From positions 1-64,000 of the forward strand of contig NZ_VLNT01000016.1 of NCBI RefSeq assembly GCF_007421815.1: a stretch of DNA of 64,000 nt, in the 5' to 3' direction. Positions 52,427-60,117 of this stretch are shown here, in pieces. The translations under genes and the position numbers were made by a program. The number at the start of each line of letters is the position of its first letter. Position 1 is the first letter of the stretch. The notes under the pieces were generated by a model. That model ran no database searches, was not told the DNA's origin, and was given only the letters and a program-made list of their open reading frames with translations. Origin of the DNA: Aeromicrobium piscarium. GTDB taxonomy: Bacteria; Actinomycetota; Actinomycetes; Propionibacteriales; Nocardioidaceae.

Positions 52427-52477
52427 GTCTGAGTAGAGGACGCTGACAGGCGGCGTCCCGATGAAGGGACCACACCC

Positions 52478-52900
52478 ATGAAGTACATGCTGATCATGCG
52501 TTCGACCGCCGAGGCCGCAGCCAGCTTCGAGGAGATGGACTTCGAGGAGATCATCAACCAGATGGGCCGCTACAACGAGGAGCTGATGAACGCGGGCGTC
52601 CTCGTGACAGGCGAGGGTCTCAGCGATGCCGGCGAGGGCTTCGTCGTGGACTTCTCGGCCGAAACGCCGATCGTGTCCGACGGACCCTACGGGGAGATCC
52701 ACGAGCTGTTCAACGGCTTCTGGATCCTGCAGGTCGCGAGCCGCGAGGAGGCGGTCGAGTGGGCCAAGCGCGCCCCGCTGGGAGCGGGCGCCAAGCTCGA
52801 GGTGCGCCGCGTGACCGACGAATCGGACTTCGCGGACTACGCCGACAACGAGTACGTGCAGAAGGAGGAGGGCTGGCGCGAGCAGCTCGGCACCCAGTGA
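52478..52900 (+). CDS. YCII/DGPF-type protein paired with second ECF42 sigma factor
   Basis: This 140-residue YCII-fold protein has MKYMLIMRSTAEAAASFEEM at the start and VSDGPYGEIHEL in place of the DGPF motif (Phe to Tyr), then FWILQVASREEAVEWAKRAP. It is paralogous to the protein at 11181-11549. The stop codon (52898-52900) is the first base triplet of an 83-bp tandem duplication that separates it from its sigma partner. Confidence 0.9.
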   Translation: MKYMLIMRSTAEAAASFEEMDFEEIINQMGRYNEELMNAGVLVTGEGLSDAGEGFVVDFSAETPIVSDGPYGEIHELFNGFWILQVASREEAVEWAKRAPLGAGAKLEVRRVTDESDFADYADNEYVQKEEGWREQLGTQ

Positions 52901-53080
52901 GCGAGCGGAGCGAGCGAGCCGTTGGGGCTGGTTCATGCCGGTGGCCGCGTAGCGTGTGTTGTTTCCTGCGGGTACCGGCATGAGCGAGCGGAGCGAGCGA
53001 GCCGTTGGGGCTGGTTCATGCCGGTGGCCGCGTAGCGTGTGTTGTTTCCTGCGGGTACCGGCATGAGCGAGCGGAGCGAG
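52898..53080 (+). repeat. 83-bp tandem duplication between DGPF gene and sigma gene
   Basis: Unit tgagcgagcggagcgag... repeats exactly at 52898 and 52981, with a 17-bp third start at 53064. Copy 1 begins with the DGPF stop codon. The third partial copy begins one base after the A of the sigma ATG (53063). Each unit ends in accggca; an atgccggt inside the unit can pair with the accggcat at the unit end. Confidence 0.95.
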
Positions 53081-54304
53081 ACCCGCCGCACCCTCGACGC
53101 CATCTGGCGGATCGAGGGTGCGCAGGTCGTCGCCACGCTGGTCCGCGTGGTCGGCGACCTCGGCCTCGCCGAGGATCTCGCCCAGGACGCGCTCGCTGAG
53201 GCACTCGATCAGTGGCCGGGTTCCGGGATACCCCGGAACCCGGGGGCCTGGCTCACCTCCGTTGCCAAGCGGCGCGCGATCGATGGATGGCGTCGCAGCG
53301 AGCGGTTGGACGATCGTTACCGCGCTATCGGCCGCGATCTGAGCGATACCGTGGAGCACGACTGGGAGCCCATCCGCGATGACGTGCTCAAGCTCGTCTT
53401 CGCCGCCTGCCATCCGGTGCTGAGTCGCGATGCGCGGGTGGTGCTGACGCTGCGGGTCGTGGCCGGGTTGTCGACCGAGGAGATCTCCCGGCTGCTGTTG
53501 GTGCCCGTCTCGACCGTCCAGCAGCGGGTGGTGCGGGCCAAGCGCTCGCTCGCGGCGGCCCGGGTGCCGTTCGAGATCCCCGAGACCGGGGAGTGGCCCG
53601 AACGACTCGGGGCGGTGACCTCCGTCGTGTATCTGATGTTCACCGAGGGCTATGCCGCCAGCAGCGGCGAGGAATGGGTGCGCCGCGACATCGCCGACGA
53701 GGCCTTGCGCCTCGGCCGGATCCTGGTCTCGCTGGTTCCGCGCGAGGCGGAGGTCCACGCACTGCTCGCACTGATGGAACTGCAGGCATCGCGGTTCGCA
53801 GCACGTCGAGGTGTCGATGGCGCGCCCGTCCTGCTGGAGGACCAGGATCGGCGCCGCTGGGATCGGGGCCAGATCGACCGTGGCGTGCGGGCCTTGGAAC
53901 GCGCCGATGCGCTCGGCCGGGGACGCGGACCGTACGCCCTGCAGGCCGCCATCGCCGCCTGTCATGCGCGAGCGTCGAGTGTCGAGGAGACCGACTGGCA
54001 CGAGATCGTCGCGTTGTATGAGGCCTTGGAGCAGGTGACGCACAATCCCGTCGTGACCGTGAACCGGGCGGTCGCGATGGCGATGGCGAGCGGCCCATTG
54101 GTGGGACTGCGGTTCCTGGACGAGGCGGATCTCTCGGCCCTGCGGTCCTCGTATCTGGTTCCGAGCGTGCGCGGTGAGCTGTTGCGGCGCGTGGGACGGC
54201 GAGGCGAGGCCGCCCAGGAACTGCGCCGGGCCGTCGAGCTCCTGCCCGACGGCCCGCAGCGCCGCGTGATCGAAGCCAAGCTCGCCGCCCTCGCCCCCAT
54301 GTGA
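53063..54304 (+). CDS. ECF42-type RNA polymerase sigma factor, second copy
   Basis: This 413-residue protein has sigma region 2 (VGDLGLAEDLAQDALAEAL; NPGAWLTSVAKRRAIDGWR), region 4 (LSTEEISRLLLVPVSTVQQRVVRAKR, in two parts), then the ECF42 extension (VVYLMFTEGYAA; RRRWDRGQIDRG; THNPVVTVNRAVAMA). Start ATG 53063 (MSERSETRRT) lies inside the third partial repeat unit, so the leader sequence was altered by the duplication. The C-terminus is normal for the family, unlike the copy at 11549-12814. Confidence 0.92.
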   Translation: MSERSETRRTLDAIWRIEGAQVVATLVRVVGDLGLAEDLAQDALAEALDQWPGSGIPRNPGAWLTSVAKRRAIDGWRRSERLDDRYRAIGRDLSDTVEHDWEPIRDDVLKLVFAACHPVLSRDARVVLTLRVVAGLSTEEISRLLLVPVSTVQQRVVRAKRSLAAARVPFEIPETGEWPERLGAVTSVVYLMFTEGYAASSGEEWVRRDIADEALRLGRILVSLVPREAEVHALLALMELQASRFAARRGVDGAPVLLEDQDRRRWDRGQIDRGVRALERADALGRGRGPYALQAAIAACHARASSVEETDWHEIVALYEALEQVTHNPVVTVNRAVAMAMASGPLVGLRFLDEADLSALRSSYLVPSVRGELLRRVGRRGEAAQELRRAVELLPDGPQRRVIEAKLAALAPM

Positions 54305-54326
54305 CCCGCACCCCTCGGACGGCGCG

Positions 54327-54420
54327 AGCGGTGACCTACGCACCCCTCGACCCGCCCGAGGGGTGCGTAGGTCACCGCTGCCCGGGCGAGGCCGCCTTGA
54401 GAGGTGTGTAAGTCACCGCT
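54327..54420. terminator. Hairpin terminator with third arm copy
   Basis: Perfect 23-bp arms (54327-54349 and 54357-54379; agcggtgacctacgcacccc... and complement) with a 7-nt loop, 23 bp after the sigma stop. A diverged copy of the right arm follows at 54398-54420 (19 of 23 match). Confidence 0.8.
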
Positions 54421-54456
54421 CCCGGGGTGAGTCGAGGGCGATGCGAGACTGAGGAC

Positions 54457-55083
54457 ATGAGCGATGACGTGCGCGACTTCTGGGACCAGCGGTACGGCGA
54501 GCGGGAGCAGTCCTGGTCCGGACGGCCGAATGCGGCTCTCATCGACACGGCAGAGGACATGCCGCCCGGGCGGGCCCTCGACCTCGGCGCGGGGGAGGGC
54601 GGTGACGCGATCTGGCTGGCCCGCCAAGGCTGGCAGGTGACCGCCGTGGATATCTCCCGGGTCGCCCTGGACCGAGCCGCGCGGGCCGCCGCCGAGGCAG
54701 GGATCGATGCCGAGCGCATCGAATGGGTGCCCGCCGATCTCGCCACCTGGGAGCCGGCCGGACAGGTCGACTTGATCTCGGCCTGCTTCTTCCAGTCCCC
54801 GGTCGAGCTCCCACGCGACGAGGTGCTGCGCCGTCTCAGCGGCAGTATCGCACCGGGCGGACACCTTCTCGTGGTGTCGCACGCGTCGCCGCCGCCCTGG
54901 GCCAGGGATCACGAGGGGCACGGCCCGGCTCTGCGTGGCGCCGAGGAGGAGGTGGCCGCGCTCGACCTGCCGTCCCGGGACTGGGAGGTCCTGGTCGCGG
55001 AGGATCGGCCCCGTGCGGTGACCGGTCCGGACGGGCAGGAAGCGACGATCGACGATGCCGTGGTCCTGTTCGGGCGTCGCTGA
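54457..55083 (+). CDS. Class I SAM-dependent methyltransferase
   Basis: This 208-residue protein has motif I ALDLGAGEGGDAIWLAR, motif II VTAVDISRVALDRA, and VPADLATWEP, with the N-terminal MSDDVRDFWDQRYGEREQSWSGRPNA (in two parts) typical of TehB/thiopurine-type small methyltransferases. Substrate unknown; such enzymes often act on metalloids or small toxicants. Monocistronic, starting at ATG 54457. Confidence 0.88.
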   Translation: MSDDVRDFWDQRYGEREQSWSGRPNAALIDTAEDMPPGRALDLGAGEGGDAIWLARQGWQVTAVDISRVALDRAARAAAEAGIDAERIEWVPADLATWEPAGQVDLISACFFQSPVELPRDEVLRRLSGSIAPGGHLLVVSHASPPPWARDHEGHGPALRGAEEEVAALDLPSRDWEVLVAEDRPRAVTGPDGQEATIDDAVVLFGRR

Positions 55084-55134
55084 ACGCGTCTCGCCCGGCG
55101 GAGACCGGCTGGACCGGCGTGCTTCGATGGAGAC

Positions 55135-55446
55135 ATGCTCGTCGCCTTCAGTATCTCGCCCATGACCCCCGATGACTCCGGCAGCGTGTCCAGCGCCGTC
55201 GCCGAGGCGGTCCGCATCGTCCGTGCCTCGGGCCTGCCCCACGAGACCAATGCGATGTTCACCAATCTCGAGGGGGAGTGGGACGAGGTGATGGGGGTGG
55301 TCAAGTCCTGCGTCGACGCCCTCACCGCACAGCACCCGCGGGTGAGCCTCGTGCTGAAGGCCGACATCCGTCCTGGTCACGACGGCCAGCTGACGGCCAA
55401 GGTCGACCGGCTCGAGCAGCAGCTGGCGGGGGACGCCGATGACTGA
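55135..55446 (+). CDS. Thiamine-binding / UPF0045 (MTH1187-YkoF) family protein
   Basis: This 103-residue ferredoxin-like protein has VAFSISPMTPDDSGSVSSAVAEAV (in two parts), VRASGLPHETNAMFTNLEGEWDEV (in two parts), and VSLVLKADIRPGHDGQL. Relatives bind thiamine or hydroxymethylpyrimidine and may help its transport. ATG 55135. It overlaps the following IMPase gene by 8 bp, so the two are co-translated, although a functional link is not obvious. Confidence 0.88.
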   Translation: MLVAFSISPMTPDDSGSVSSAVAEAVRIVRASGLPHETNAMFTNLEGEWDEVMGVVKSCVDALTAQHPRVSLVLKADIRPGHDGQLTAKVDRLEQQLAGDADD

Positions 55447-56206
55447 CGACGCTCGGCTGGCAGCCTCGCTCGTCACGGAGGCTGCCGGTCTCGCCGCCCG
55501 GATGCGGTCGGAGACCGATCTGCGCATCGCGCAGAAGACGTCGATCTCGGACATCGTCACCTCCGCCGACACCGCGGCCGAACGTCACATCGTCGAGACT
55601 CTGGCCGCCGTGCGCCCCGAGGACGGCATCCTCGGCGAAGAGGGTGCGGCCGCCGAGGGCACGAGCGGGCGCCGGTGGATCATCGATCCGGTCGACGGCA
55701 CCTATAACTTCGCCTCCGGCTCGGACTACTGGTGCTCGGCGATCGCGCTCGTCGACGGTGACGAGCTCGTCCTGGGGGCGGTGGCACACGCGTCGACCGG
55801 AGACGTCTACGTCGGCGGCCCGAAGTACCCCACCACCGTGAACGGCGCACCCGCCGGCCCGATGCCCGACCTTCCGCTCGCCGGCATCAGCGCCGCCACC
55901 TATCTGCACCCTCCACGTCTGCGTGAGCCGGAGATCGCCGATGCCTTCGCGCGCGCGGCGTCCCTGCCCGCCACGCTTCGGATGCTGGGGTCGGGTTCGA
56001 TGGACCTCGTCGGGGTCGCCACCGGGCTGCTCGGCTGCTGGTTCCAGCACAGCGTCGCGACCTGGGACTGGTTACCCGGTGCGGCCCTCGTCGCCGGGGT
56101 CGGCGGAGCCACCCGTCAGGTCGATGTGGGATCGGTCACATGGTCCGTCGCTGGGCCTCCCACGGCCGTCGAAGAGGTCGTCTCGGCGCTCGGCTCTGAG
56201 GCCTGA
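55439..56206 (+). CDS. Inositol monophosphatase family protein
   Basis: This 255-residue, Mg2+-dependent, Li+-sensitive phosphatase-fold protein has metal-binding motifs GILGEEG and WIIDPVDGTYNFASG, and late motif VATWDWLPGAALVAG. In actinobacteria the family includes histidinol-phosphatase (HisN), inositol-1-phosphatase (SuhB/ImpA) and CysQ-like members. The short N-terminus and lack of neighbours do not allow a choice. It overlaps the UPF0045 gene by 8 bp. Confidence 0.9.
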   Translation: MTDDARLAASLVTEAAGLAARMRSETDLRIAQKTSISDIVTSADTAAERHIVETLAAVRPEDGILGEEGAAAEGTSGRRWIIDPVDGTYNFASGSDYWCSAIALVDGDELVLGAVAHASTGDVYVGGPKYPTTVNGAPAGPMPDLPLAGISAATYLHPPRLREPEIADAFARAASLPATLRMLGSGSMDLVGVATGLLGCWFQHSVATWDWLPGAALVAGVGGATRQVDVGSVTWSVAGPPTAVEEVVSALGSEA

Positions 56207-56341
56207 GTACGCTCCGTCACATCCCGGCATCTGGTGGCCCCGAGCGTCGGGTAGTGTGCCCACCAAGTAGAACGCCGATCACAGTCGAGACTGGAGCGAC
56301 TGGGGCGGTGGGTGTTCGTACGAGAGGACAGAGACAAGCCG

Positions 56342-58171
56342 ATGGTCGATGTGGACAAGGTCCTGGACGAAGCCGGTCTGACGAACCCACACGTGCGCGA
56401 GTACGTGAAGGAGTGGGCGGCAGTCACGACGCCCGAGCGGATCGAGGTCGTCAGCGCCGCCGATGATGCGCGGCTGGTCGCCGAAGCCCTGGAGTCGGGC
56501 GAGTTCAAGCCGGCGGGAGAGGGTCTGTACTACTCGCAGTCCTATTACAAGGACACGGCACGCTCCGAGGAGCGCACGATCGTCGCGACGAACGATCCGG
56601 CGGACAAGGGTATCTACAACAACTGGCGCCCGGCGAGCGAGATGAAGCCGAAGCTCATCGAGCTGATGACCGGCGCTTCAGCGGGCAAGACGATGTACGT
56701 GATCCCGTACCTGATGTCCCCCAAGGGCTCGCCGCTCGCGGAGTTCGCGGCCGGTGTCGAGATCACCGACAACCGTTCGGTCGTCATGCAGATGATCCGC
56801 ATGGCGCGCGTGGGCGCGGAGTACATCAACGATCTGGGTGACTCGTTCGTCCGGGCCGTGCATGTCACCGGCGACCTGCCGAACCTCGGCCAGGGCACGC
56901 CCGATGACAAGCGTTACTTCGTGACGGTCGCCGACGAGCGCACGATCCTGCACTTCGGCTCGTCCTATGGCGGCAACGCGCTGCTGGGCAAGATCGCCCA
57001 CGGTCTGCGCCAGGGCTCCTACGACGGCTGGAAGAACGGCTTCCTCGTCGAGCAGTTCATGCTGCTGGGCATCACCGACAAGCAGACCGGCGAGAAGTAC
57101 AACATCTGCGGTGGCTTCCCGAGCGCCTCGGGCAAGACCAATCTCGCGATGACGCTTGCCCCCGATGCGCTGGGCGACCGGTACTACGTCGAGTTCTACG
57201 GCGACGACATCGCCTGGCTGTGGGTCGGCGAGGACGGCAAGCTCTACGGGATGAACCCGGAGAACGGCGTCTTCGGCGTGGCCAAGGACACCAACGAGGC
57301 CACCAACCCGACCGCGCTGGACTCGATCCAGCCCGGCAGCGGTGCGATCTTCACGAACGTGGCCTACAACGTCAAGACGCAGGAGGTCTGGTGGGAGGGC
57401 AAGACCAAGAACCCGCCGGAGGACCTCGATGGCTGGCATGACTGGAAGGGCGAGGCGATCGCCGATCGCACGCCCGAGCAGGCCGGCGAGCCGTGGGCGC
57501 ACCCCAACAGCCGCTTCACCACGACGATGGGCAATGTCCCGAATGTCGCCAAGGACTACGAGGACCCCAAGGGCGTCGAGATTCACGGCATCATCTTCGG
57601 TGGCCGCACCCGCGACCGTGAGCCGCTGATCCGTGCGATCGACGATGTCGCCGAGGGCGTCTACGACGGCCTCACGCTCGGCGCCGAGGCGACCTTCGCC
57701 GCTGACGGTCTCGACGGCCAGCTGCGCTACGACCCGATGTCCATGCGTCCGTTCATGTCCTACCCGGAGGCCGACTACGCGGCGCACTGGCTCGAGGTCA
57801 TCGGCCGGGCGTCCGAGAAGCCGGTCTTCGCGCACGTCAACTGGTTCCAGCGCGATGCCGAGGACGGCCACTTCCTGTGGCCCGGTTACCGCGAGAACCT
57901 GCGGGCGCTGCTGTGGCTCATGCAGTACAAGAACGGCCAGGTCGAGGGCCGCCGCACCGCGGTCGGCGTCCTGCCCACCGAGGAGGAGCTGAACCTCGAG
58001 GGCCTGGATCTCCCGCAGGAGGATCTGGACCGGATTCTGACGATCGATGTTGATCGTTGGCGTCAGGAGATGGGCTTCCGCGAGGAGCACCTCAACCAGT
58101 TCGAGGGTCTGCCCGAGGAGATCTGGGAGGCCCACCGCCGGGTCGCCAAGGCACTCGACGACGAGTCCTGA
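56342..58171 (+). CDS. pckG: Phosphoenolpyruvate carboxykinase (GTP)
   Basis: This 609-residue enzyme interconverts oxaloacetate and PEP with GTP/GDP and Mn2+, the first committed step of gluconeogenesis. Motifs are SSYGGNALLGKIAHGLR, the kinase-1a/P-loop GGFPSASGKTNLAM with catalytic Cys region YNICGGFPS, GDDIAWLW, and NPENGVFGV. The start is ATG 56342 (MVDVDKVLDEAG), giving the usual family length; an upstream in-frame GTG at 56312 lacks a better site. Monocistronic, followed by a hairpin-rich region. Confidence 0.97.
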   Translation: MVDVDKVLDEAGLTNPHVREYVKEWAAVTTPERIEVVSAADDARLVAEALESGEFKPAGEGLYYSQSYYKDTARSEERTIVATNDPADKGIYNNWRPASEMKPKLIELMTGASAGKTMYVIPYLMSPKGSPLAEFAAGVEITDNRSVVMQMIRMARVGAEYINDLGDSFVRAVHVTGDLPNLGQGTPDDKRYFVTVADERTILHFGSSYGGNALLGKIAHGLRQGSYDGWKNGFLVEQFMLLGITDKQTGEKYNICGGFPSASGKTNLAMTLAPDALGDRYYVEFYGDDIAWLWVGEDGKLYGMNPENGVFGVAKDTNEATNPTALDSIQPGSGAIFTNVAYNVKTQEVWWEGKTKNPPEDLDGWHDWKGEAIADRTPEQAGEPWAHPNSRFTTTMGNVPNVAKDYEDPKGVEIHGIIFGGRTRDREPLIRAIDDVAEGVYDGLTLGAEATFAADGLDGQLRYDPMSMRPFMSYPEADYAAHWLEVIGRASEKPVFAHVNWFQRDAEDGHFLWPGYRENLRALLWLMQYKNGQVEGRRTAVGVLPTEEELNLEGLDLPQEDLDRILTIDVDRWRQEMGFREEHLNQFEGLPEEIWEAHRRVAKALDDES

Positions 58172-58649
58172 TCGGTCAGAGCGAAGGGGCGGGGAGGCGT
58201 GTCCCCGCCCCTTCGCCATGTGCCCCTCCCCCCTGGGCGGTGGGTCAGCGTCCGTTCTCAGCGCGGGGCGGTGCATGAGCGCCCAAATGCTTCGGGTGAA
58301 CGGACGCTAGCTCACCTTTGTTCCGTGATGACTGTTCCGCGATGACGGAGGATGTGCCTCTGTGGTTGTCACGGCAACCGCCGAAGCACATCCTCCGTGC
58401 GGGCTCGGGAGACGATGTGCCTCTGTGGCAGCGGGAGCGACCCTGAAGGCACATCCTCCGTCATCGGCTCCTCGCGGTGGGGGAGCCGGACGGGTGGGCG
58501 GTGGGCCAGCGTCCGTTTTCGGCCTGGGGCGGTGCGTCAGCGTCGGTTGGCCCGAGGCGATGGACGCTAACGCACCGCCATACCTGGCCGAGAGCGCTAC
58601 GGCCGCTCCCACGTGCCGTGACCGCGAGCGGTGATGGGATGCTCGGGGA
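58172..58649. repeat. Intergenic field of nested inverted and direct repeats
   Basis: No gene is visible. Two 40-bp direct repeats (58235-58274 and 58496-58535, gggcggtggg(t/c)cagcgtccgtt...) each face an imperfect reverse copy (58299-58317 and about 58558-58576). Between them, an 18-bp perfect inverted repeat (gatgacggaggatgtgcc, 58341-58358; complement 58448-58465) encloses two inner hairpins of the same sequence: acggaggatgtgc at 58345-58357 with its complement at 58386-58398, and gatgtgcctctgtgg at 58414-58428. It may terminate pckG, but the complexity exceeds a terminator. Confidence 0.75.
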
Positions 58650-59054
58650 GTGGAGCAACATGTTGTCCGAGTCGCCGCGGCGATCATCCTCGATGATCAG
58701 GACCGGGTGCTCACCGTCCGCAAGCGCGGCACTTCGGTGTTCATGCAGCCCGGAGGCAAGCCGGACCCGGGGGAGACGGCGATGGACACGATTCGCCGCG
58801 AGCTGGCCGAGGAGCTGTCCCTCGAACTGGCGCCCGATGAGCTGAGCTATCTCGGCCGCTTCGTCGCCGATGCCGCCAATGAGCCGGACCACCAGGTCGA
58901 GGCGGAGGCCTTCTGGGTGCACGTCCGCGCACCCGAGGTCGCGATCGCGGCCGAGATCGAGGAGCTGCGCTGGATCGAGCCGGCCGACCTCGGCCACCTC
59001 CCGATCGCCCCGCTCAGCACCGACCATCTGCTTCCGCTCGCCTGGCCCACCTGA
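58650..59054 (+). CDS. NUDIX hydrolase
   Basis: This 134-residue protein has the NUDIX box GGKPDPGETAMDTIRRELAEEL (in two parts; G-x5-E-x7-RE-x2-EE, final Leu), which binds Mg2+ and cleaves nucleoside-diphosphate-linked substrates, for example 8-oxo-dGTP-like pools. Start GTG 58650; a GATGCT box 6 nt upstream suggests a leaderless transcript. It is convergent with ldh, with a hairpin terminator between. Confidence 0.9.
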   Translation: MEQHVVRVAAAIILDDQDRVLTVRKRGTSVFMQPGGKPDPGETAMDTIRRELAEELSLELAPDELSYLGRFVADAANEPDHQVEAEAFWVHVRAPEVAIAAEIEELRWIEPADLGHLPIAPLSTDHLLPLAWPT

Positions 59055-59063
59055 CTCCGTCCC

Positions 59064-59123
59064 AGATGTGGCCAGTTGTGGCCCGTTCGGCGACCTCGAA
59101 ACGGGCCACAACCGGCCATATCT
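59064..59123. terminator. Bidirectional hairpin terminator between NUDIX gene and ldh
   Basis: Arms 59064-59087 and 59100-59123 (agatgtggccagttgtggcc...; 22 of 24 pairs) with a 12-nt loop, lying between converging stops at 59054 and 59149. Confidence 0.8.
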
Positions 59124-59148
59124 CGGCAATGTGGGCTGGGCGGAGGCC

Positions 59149-60117
59149 TCAGAGACCGAGGGTGCGCTGGGTGGCGAGCAGAGCCTCGGCCGAGGCGTGA
59201 AGGGAACGCTCCTCCGCGGCCGACATCGTCAGGTCGAGGACGTGCTCGACCCCACGCGCGGTCACCACGCTGGGTACGGACAGGGCGACACCGTCGAGTC
59301 CCCGATAACCGCGGTGGACCGTGCTGACCGGCAGCACGGCGTGCTCGTCGTGCAGGATCGCCTGAGCGATCCGCGCTCCGGCGAGTCCGATCGCGTAGTT
59401 GGTCGCTCCCTTGCCCTCGATGACCCGATAAGCCGCCCCGCGCACCGCTTCAGTGAGCTGCTCCAGCTCGCCGTAGGAGAAGTGGTCGCCCTCCGGCGAG
59501 GTCCAGTCCAGGATCGGCACCGGGCCGATCCGGGCCTGCGACCACAGGGCGAACTCCGAGTCCCCGTGCTCGCCGACGATGTCCGCGTGCACGCTCGCGG
59601 TCGACACCCCGGCGCGGTCGGCGAGCAGTCGCCGCAGCCGGGACGTGTCGAGGACGGTGCCCGAGGAGAAGATGCGCTCGGTGGGCAGACCGCTGATTTG
59701 CTGAGCGGCCACCGTGAGCACATCGCACGGATTGGTGACGATGCAGTAGATCGCCTCCGGCGCGTGTTCGAGCAGCGTCGGCAGCAGCGTGCGCAGGATG
59801 CCCACATTCGTCTCGGCGAGATCGAGGCGGGTCTGCCCCGGCTTCTGCTTGGCTCCCGCGGTGATGACGATCAGATGCGATCCGGCGGCCACCGCCGGAT
59901 CGGCCCCACCGCTGATCTGGCTGGCCCCGGTGAATTGCGTACCGTGCGCCAGATCGAGCACCTCGGCCTCGACCTTCGGTCCGTCGATGTCGTAGAGCGC
60001 GACCTCCCGCGCCACACCGCGGATGAGCGCGGCATAGGCCAGGCTGGTGCCGACACTCCCCGCCCCGACGACCGTGAGCTTCGCATTCCGGCGTGCCAGT
60101 GCTCCCGGGCTACTCAC
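59149..60117 (-). CDS. ldh: L-lactate dehydrogenase
   Basis: This 322-residue NAD-dependent enzyme interconverts pyruvate and L-lactate. It has the dinucleotide motif VVGAGSVGTSLAYA, substrate loop with GAKQKPGQTRLDL (Arg of the Q-x-x-x-R pattern), TNPCDVLT, and the catalytic His in IVGEHGDSE. The Gln in KQKPGQTR favours lactate over malate dehydrogenase. The GTG start overlaps the rocD stop by 8 bp, so the two are co-transcribed. Confidence 0.93.
   Translation of the reverse strand: MSSPGALARRNAKLTVVGAGSVGTSLAYAALIRGVAREVALYDIDGPKVEAEVLDLAHGTQFTGASQISGGADPAVAAGSHLIVITAGAKQKPGQTRLDLAETNVGILRTLLPTLLEHAPEAIYCIVTNPCDVLTVAAQQISGLPTERIFSSGTVLDTSRLRRLLADRAGVSTASVHADIVGEHGDSEFALWSQARIGPVPILDWTSPEGDHFSYGELEQLTEAVRGAAYRVIEGKGATNYAIGLAGARIAQAILHDEHAVLPVSTVHRGYRGLDGVALSVPSVVTARGVEHVLDLTMSAAEERSLHASAEALLATQRTLGL

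Noticed and set aside
58172..58649. CRISPR array
   Set aside because: Repeats are nested inverted and direct copies of two different sequences, not equal repeats with unique spacers.
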